Source: Gracilaria gracilis (lineage: Eukaryota; Rhodophyta; Florideophyceae; Gracilariales; Gracilariaceae). Taken from it: a stretch of DNA of 64,000 nucleotides. The position numbers and the translations under genes were made by a program. Shown here piece after piece: positions 62,723-64,000 of this stretch. How positions within the stretch are numbered: position 1 is the first letter of the stretch; each line of letters begins with the position of its first letter. Below the pieces are notes generated by a model. It had not been told where the DNA came from, ran no database searches, and worked only from the letters and a program-made list of their open reading frames with translations. The stretch is from contig JARGSG010000133.1 of assembly GCA_030374805.1 (NCBI GenBank), positions 56,520 through 120,519 of the forward strand, given 5' to 3'.

Positions 62723-63378
62723 ATGGACGACGAAAACTCCCCGCCGCTGAGACCGCCCGCGCGTCCACAGTTGCCGTTGCTGTTGCCATCCGAGCGTATC
62801 CCGCTTGCGCCACCGCATATCGATCATAACGCGTCTACGCCGTCTGCCTACGAGTCACCTACTCCGCCCACCTCCCCCTCTACCGACTATCCGTACGGCG
62901 CCGTGGCGCGCGTCGTACCCCCTAGTCCGGATGCCGATGGCTATCGCGAGCGCCGTACGTTGAGGGTGTCCGATCTGTGCAGACCGTGCACTTGATCACC
63001 GACTCTTCGCAGAGCGAATGTTCGCAGGGTCCCTACCTCGATCAAGCACAGCGCGAGTCTACTCAGCGCCGCCGCCAACGCATTGCTGATACCACTATTC
63101 TGGGAGTTGCTATCTTCGTTGTCACGGGAGTTGTGTTTCTTGTCATGGACACTGGATTTACCGCTATGGTTACCAACGAGAATTCTCCACGGCTGCAGAT
63201 CTTTTCCGCGTGGCCGGATGGCGGTGTCATTTCGTTGGAGTACGGTTGTCATGCTCCTGATGGTGTTCCTATCTCTATCCCTCTTTGCTGGCAAGATGTG
63301 GCTCTCTCAGCCACCAATCTCGTCACTCTCTATGCAACCTCTACGTTCCGCATCGTCTATACGCCTTCTGATATATAG
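62723..63378 (+). CDS. single-pass membrane protein, unknown
   Basis: Frame one from ATG 62723 gives a Pro-rich N-terminus (90 residues). Frame two (62977-63378) overlaps it by about 20 bases and provides a basic stretch (QRRRQRIADT), one membrane segment (ILGVAIFVVTGVVFLVMD) and a ~70-residue non-cytosolic domain with two Cys. A one-base shift near 62977-62990 joins them. The layout (cytosolic Pro-rich tail, basic residues, anchor) fits a type II membrane protein. No family recognised. Confidence 0.5.
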
Positions 63379-64000
63379 AAGTAAAATTATATGTATACCA
63401 ATCATCTATTTCGGTTCCGCACGCTTCTCAACTGTGCTCACCTTCTTTTCTTTCAATTTGCTGGATATGCCTTGGTATATGTGATGCGATTCAAAGGAGA
63501 CCTACGAAGTCTAGCACCCCTGAACTGCACCTCGTTGAGGAATACGAATACAAGGTATCAAAGAATGTCGATCACTGTCAAGGCACAACTTCGCAAGCGA
63601 AGTCCTGAGCTTCAACAAGGGATGACCCTTCAAAGCCTTCAAGTGGACCGGCGGCAAGCGACAACCTTTGCACTCGTACGCCCATTAGATGCCAATATTC
63701 CCCATTTCGATAAGCGTTGGTTGCAAAACGCCTGCTGTCGAAAAAACAGAAGGGATGTAATGCTGTCATGACAAACGCATTTGGAAGCCTGTTGAGCATA
63801 TACCCGAGTCGAAAAAAACCGACAAGCAGCTTCAGTTCTCCTCGACTTTCTCGCTAACGCTTGAACGCTGCTCACCGAAGATCGACAACGACAAATAACT
63901 GAAAAGCCACTGGTCAGAAACATCACACTTGTCACCAACGATCGTTTCGAGCCAAATACTCATGTACACACTGCTCCTCATAATCGTACCCAGAGATGTA
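63379..64000. other. right window edge, no gene recognised
   Basis: Plus ORF 63391-63771 and minus ORFs overlap without motifs. Nothing is supported. Confidence 0.3.

Noticed and set aside
1-64000. CRISPR array, rRNA genes or prokaryotic operon structure
   Set aside because: No regularly spaced identical repeats, no conserved rRNA blocks, and introns plus eukaryotic gene families rule out a prokaryotic replicon.

Overview
The window looks like nuclear DNA of a eukaryotic alga. It holds spliceosomal-splicing, meiosis and mRNA-export genes (PRP8, SPO11, SAC3), a BIG/UBR4-type E3 ligase, a plant/algal MUT9-like kinase, Golgi-type sulfotransferase and GT77 glycosyltransferase genes, and a clear GT-AG intron in SPO11. 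Introns are rare. A red alga or another intron-poor archaeplastid lineage fits best, but this is inference from gene content only; no marker gene here fixes the species.

Layout. 0-5.7 kb: weak minus-strand ORFs, including a Ser/Pro-rich tandem-repeat protein, and a GC-rich island. 5.7-10.7 kb: a broken internal piece of PRP8 running into a catalytically complete RNase H, converging on a long minus-strand ORF split by one in-frame TGA. 10.7-25.2 kb: a segment flanked by a ~55-bp inverted sequence block 14 kb apart. It holds a Myb/SANT-like transposon protein, a UBR4-like gene, an NCBP1-like fragment, a PIF/Harbinger transposase and pseudogenes of a MUT9-like kinase and a tRNA m3C methyltransferase. 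25.3-35.7 kb: a small zinc-finger ORF, an APH-type phosphotransferase, a bacterial DnaE C-terminus continuous with a double hot-dog region, a bacterial NAD+-dependent DNA ligase whose adenylation lysine is replaced, and an NB-ARC/WD40 STAND gene. 35.7-49.3 kb: a Tc1/mariner element split by a complete ~12-kb Ty3/gypsy chromovirus. 49.6-64 kb: sulfotransferase, EF-G fragment, GT77 glycosyltransferase, SPO11, Nudix hydrolase, SAC3, a TRIC/UPF0126 membrane protein and a small membrane protein.

The nested transposons are the best-resolved part. The Tc1 element has 23-bp TIRs, a TA duplication and a DD34E transposase. The chromovirus has ~864-bp TG...CA LTRs, a 5-bp duplication (CGCAA), a frameshifted gag, an intact 1,872-aa pol ending in a chromodomain, and a 619-aa ORF in antisense between pol and the 3' LTR. 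The whole retroelement, coding and non-coding, is packed with perfect short hairpins at a density I do not see in neighbouring host genes.

Many otherwise well-conserved genes (UBR4, ligA, dnaE-like, GT77, SAC3, STAND) are broken by single-base shifts, and the two LTRs differ mostly by one-base homopolymer indels. Part of the apparent decay may therefore be uncorrected sequencing error. The PRP8, MUT9-like kinase, methyltransferase and sulfotransferase copies carry in-frame stops or many shifts and look like real relics.
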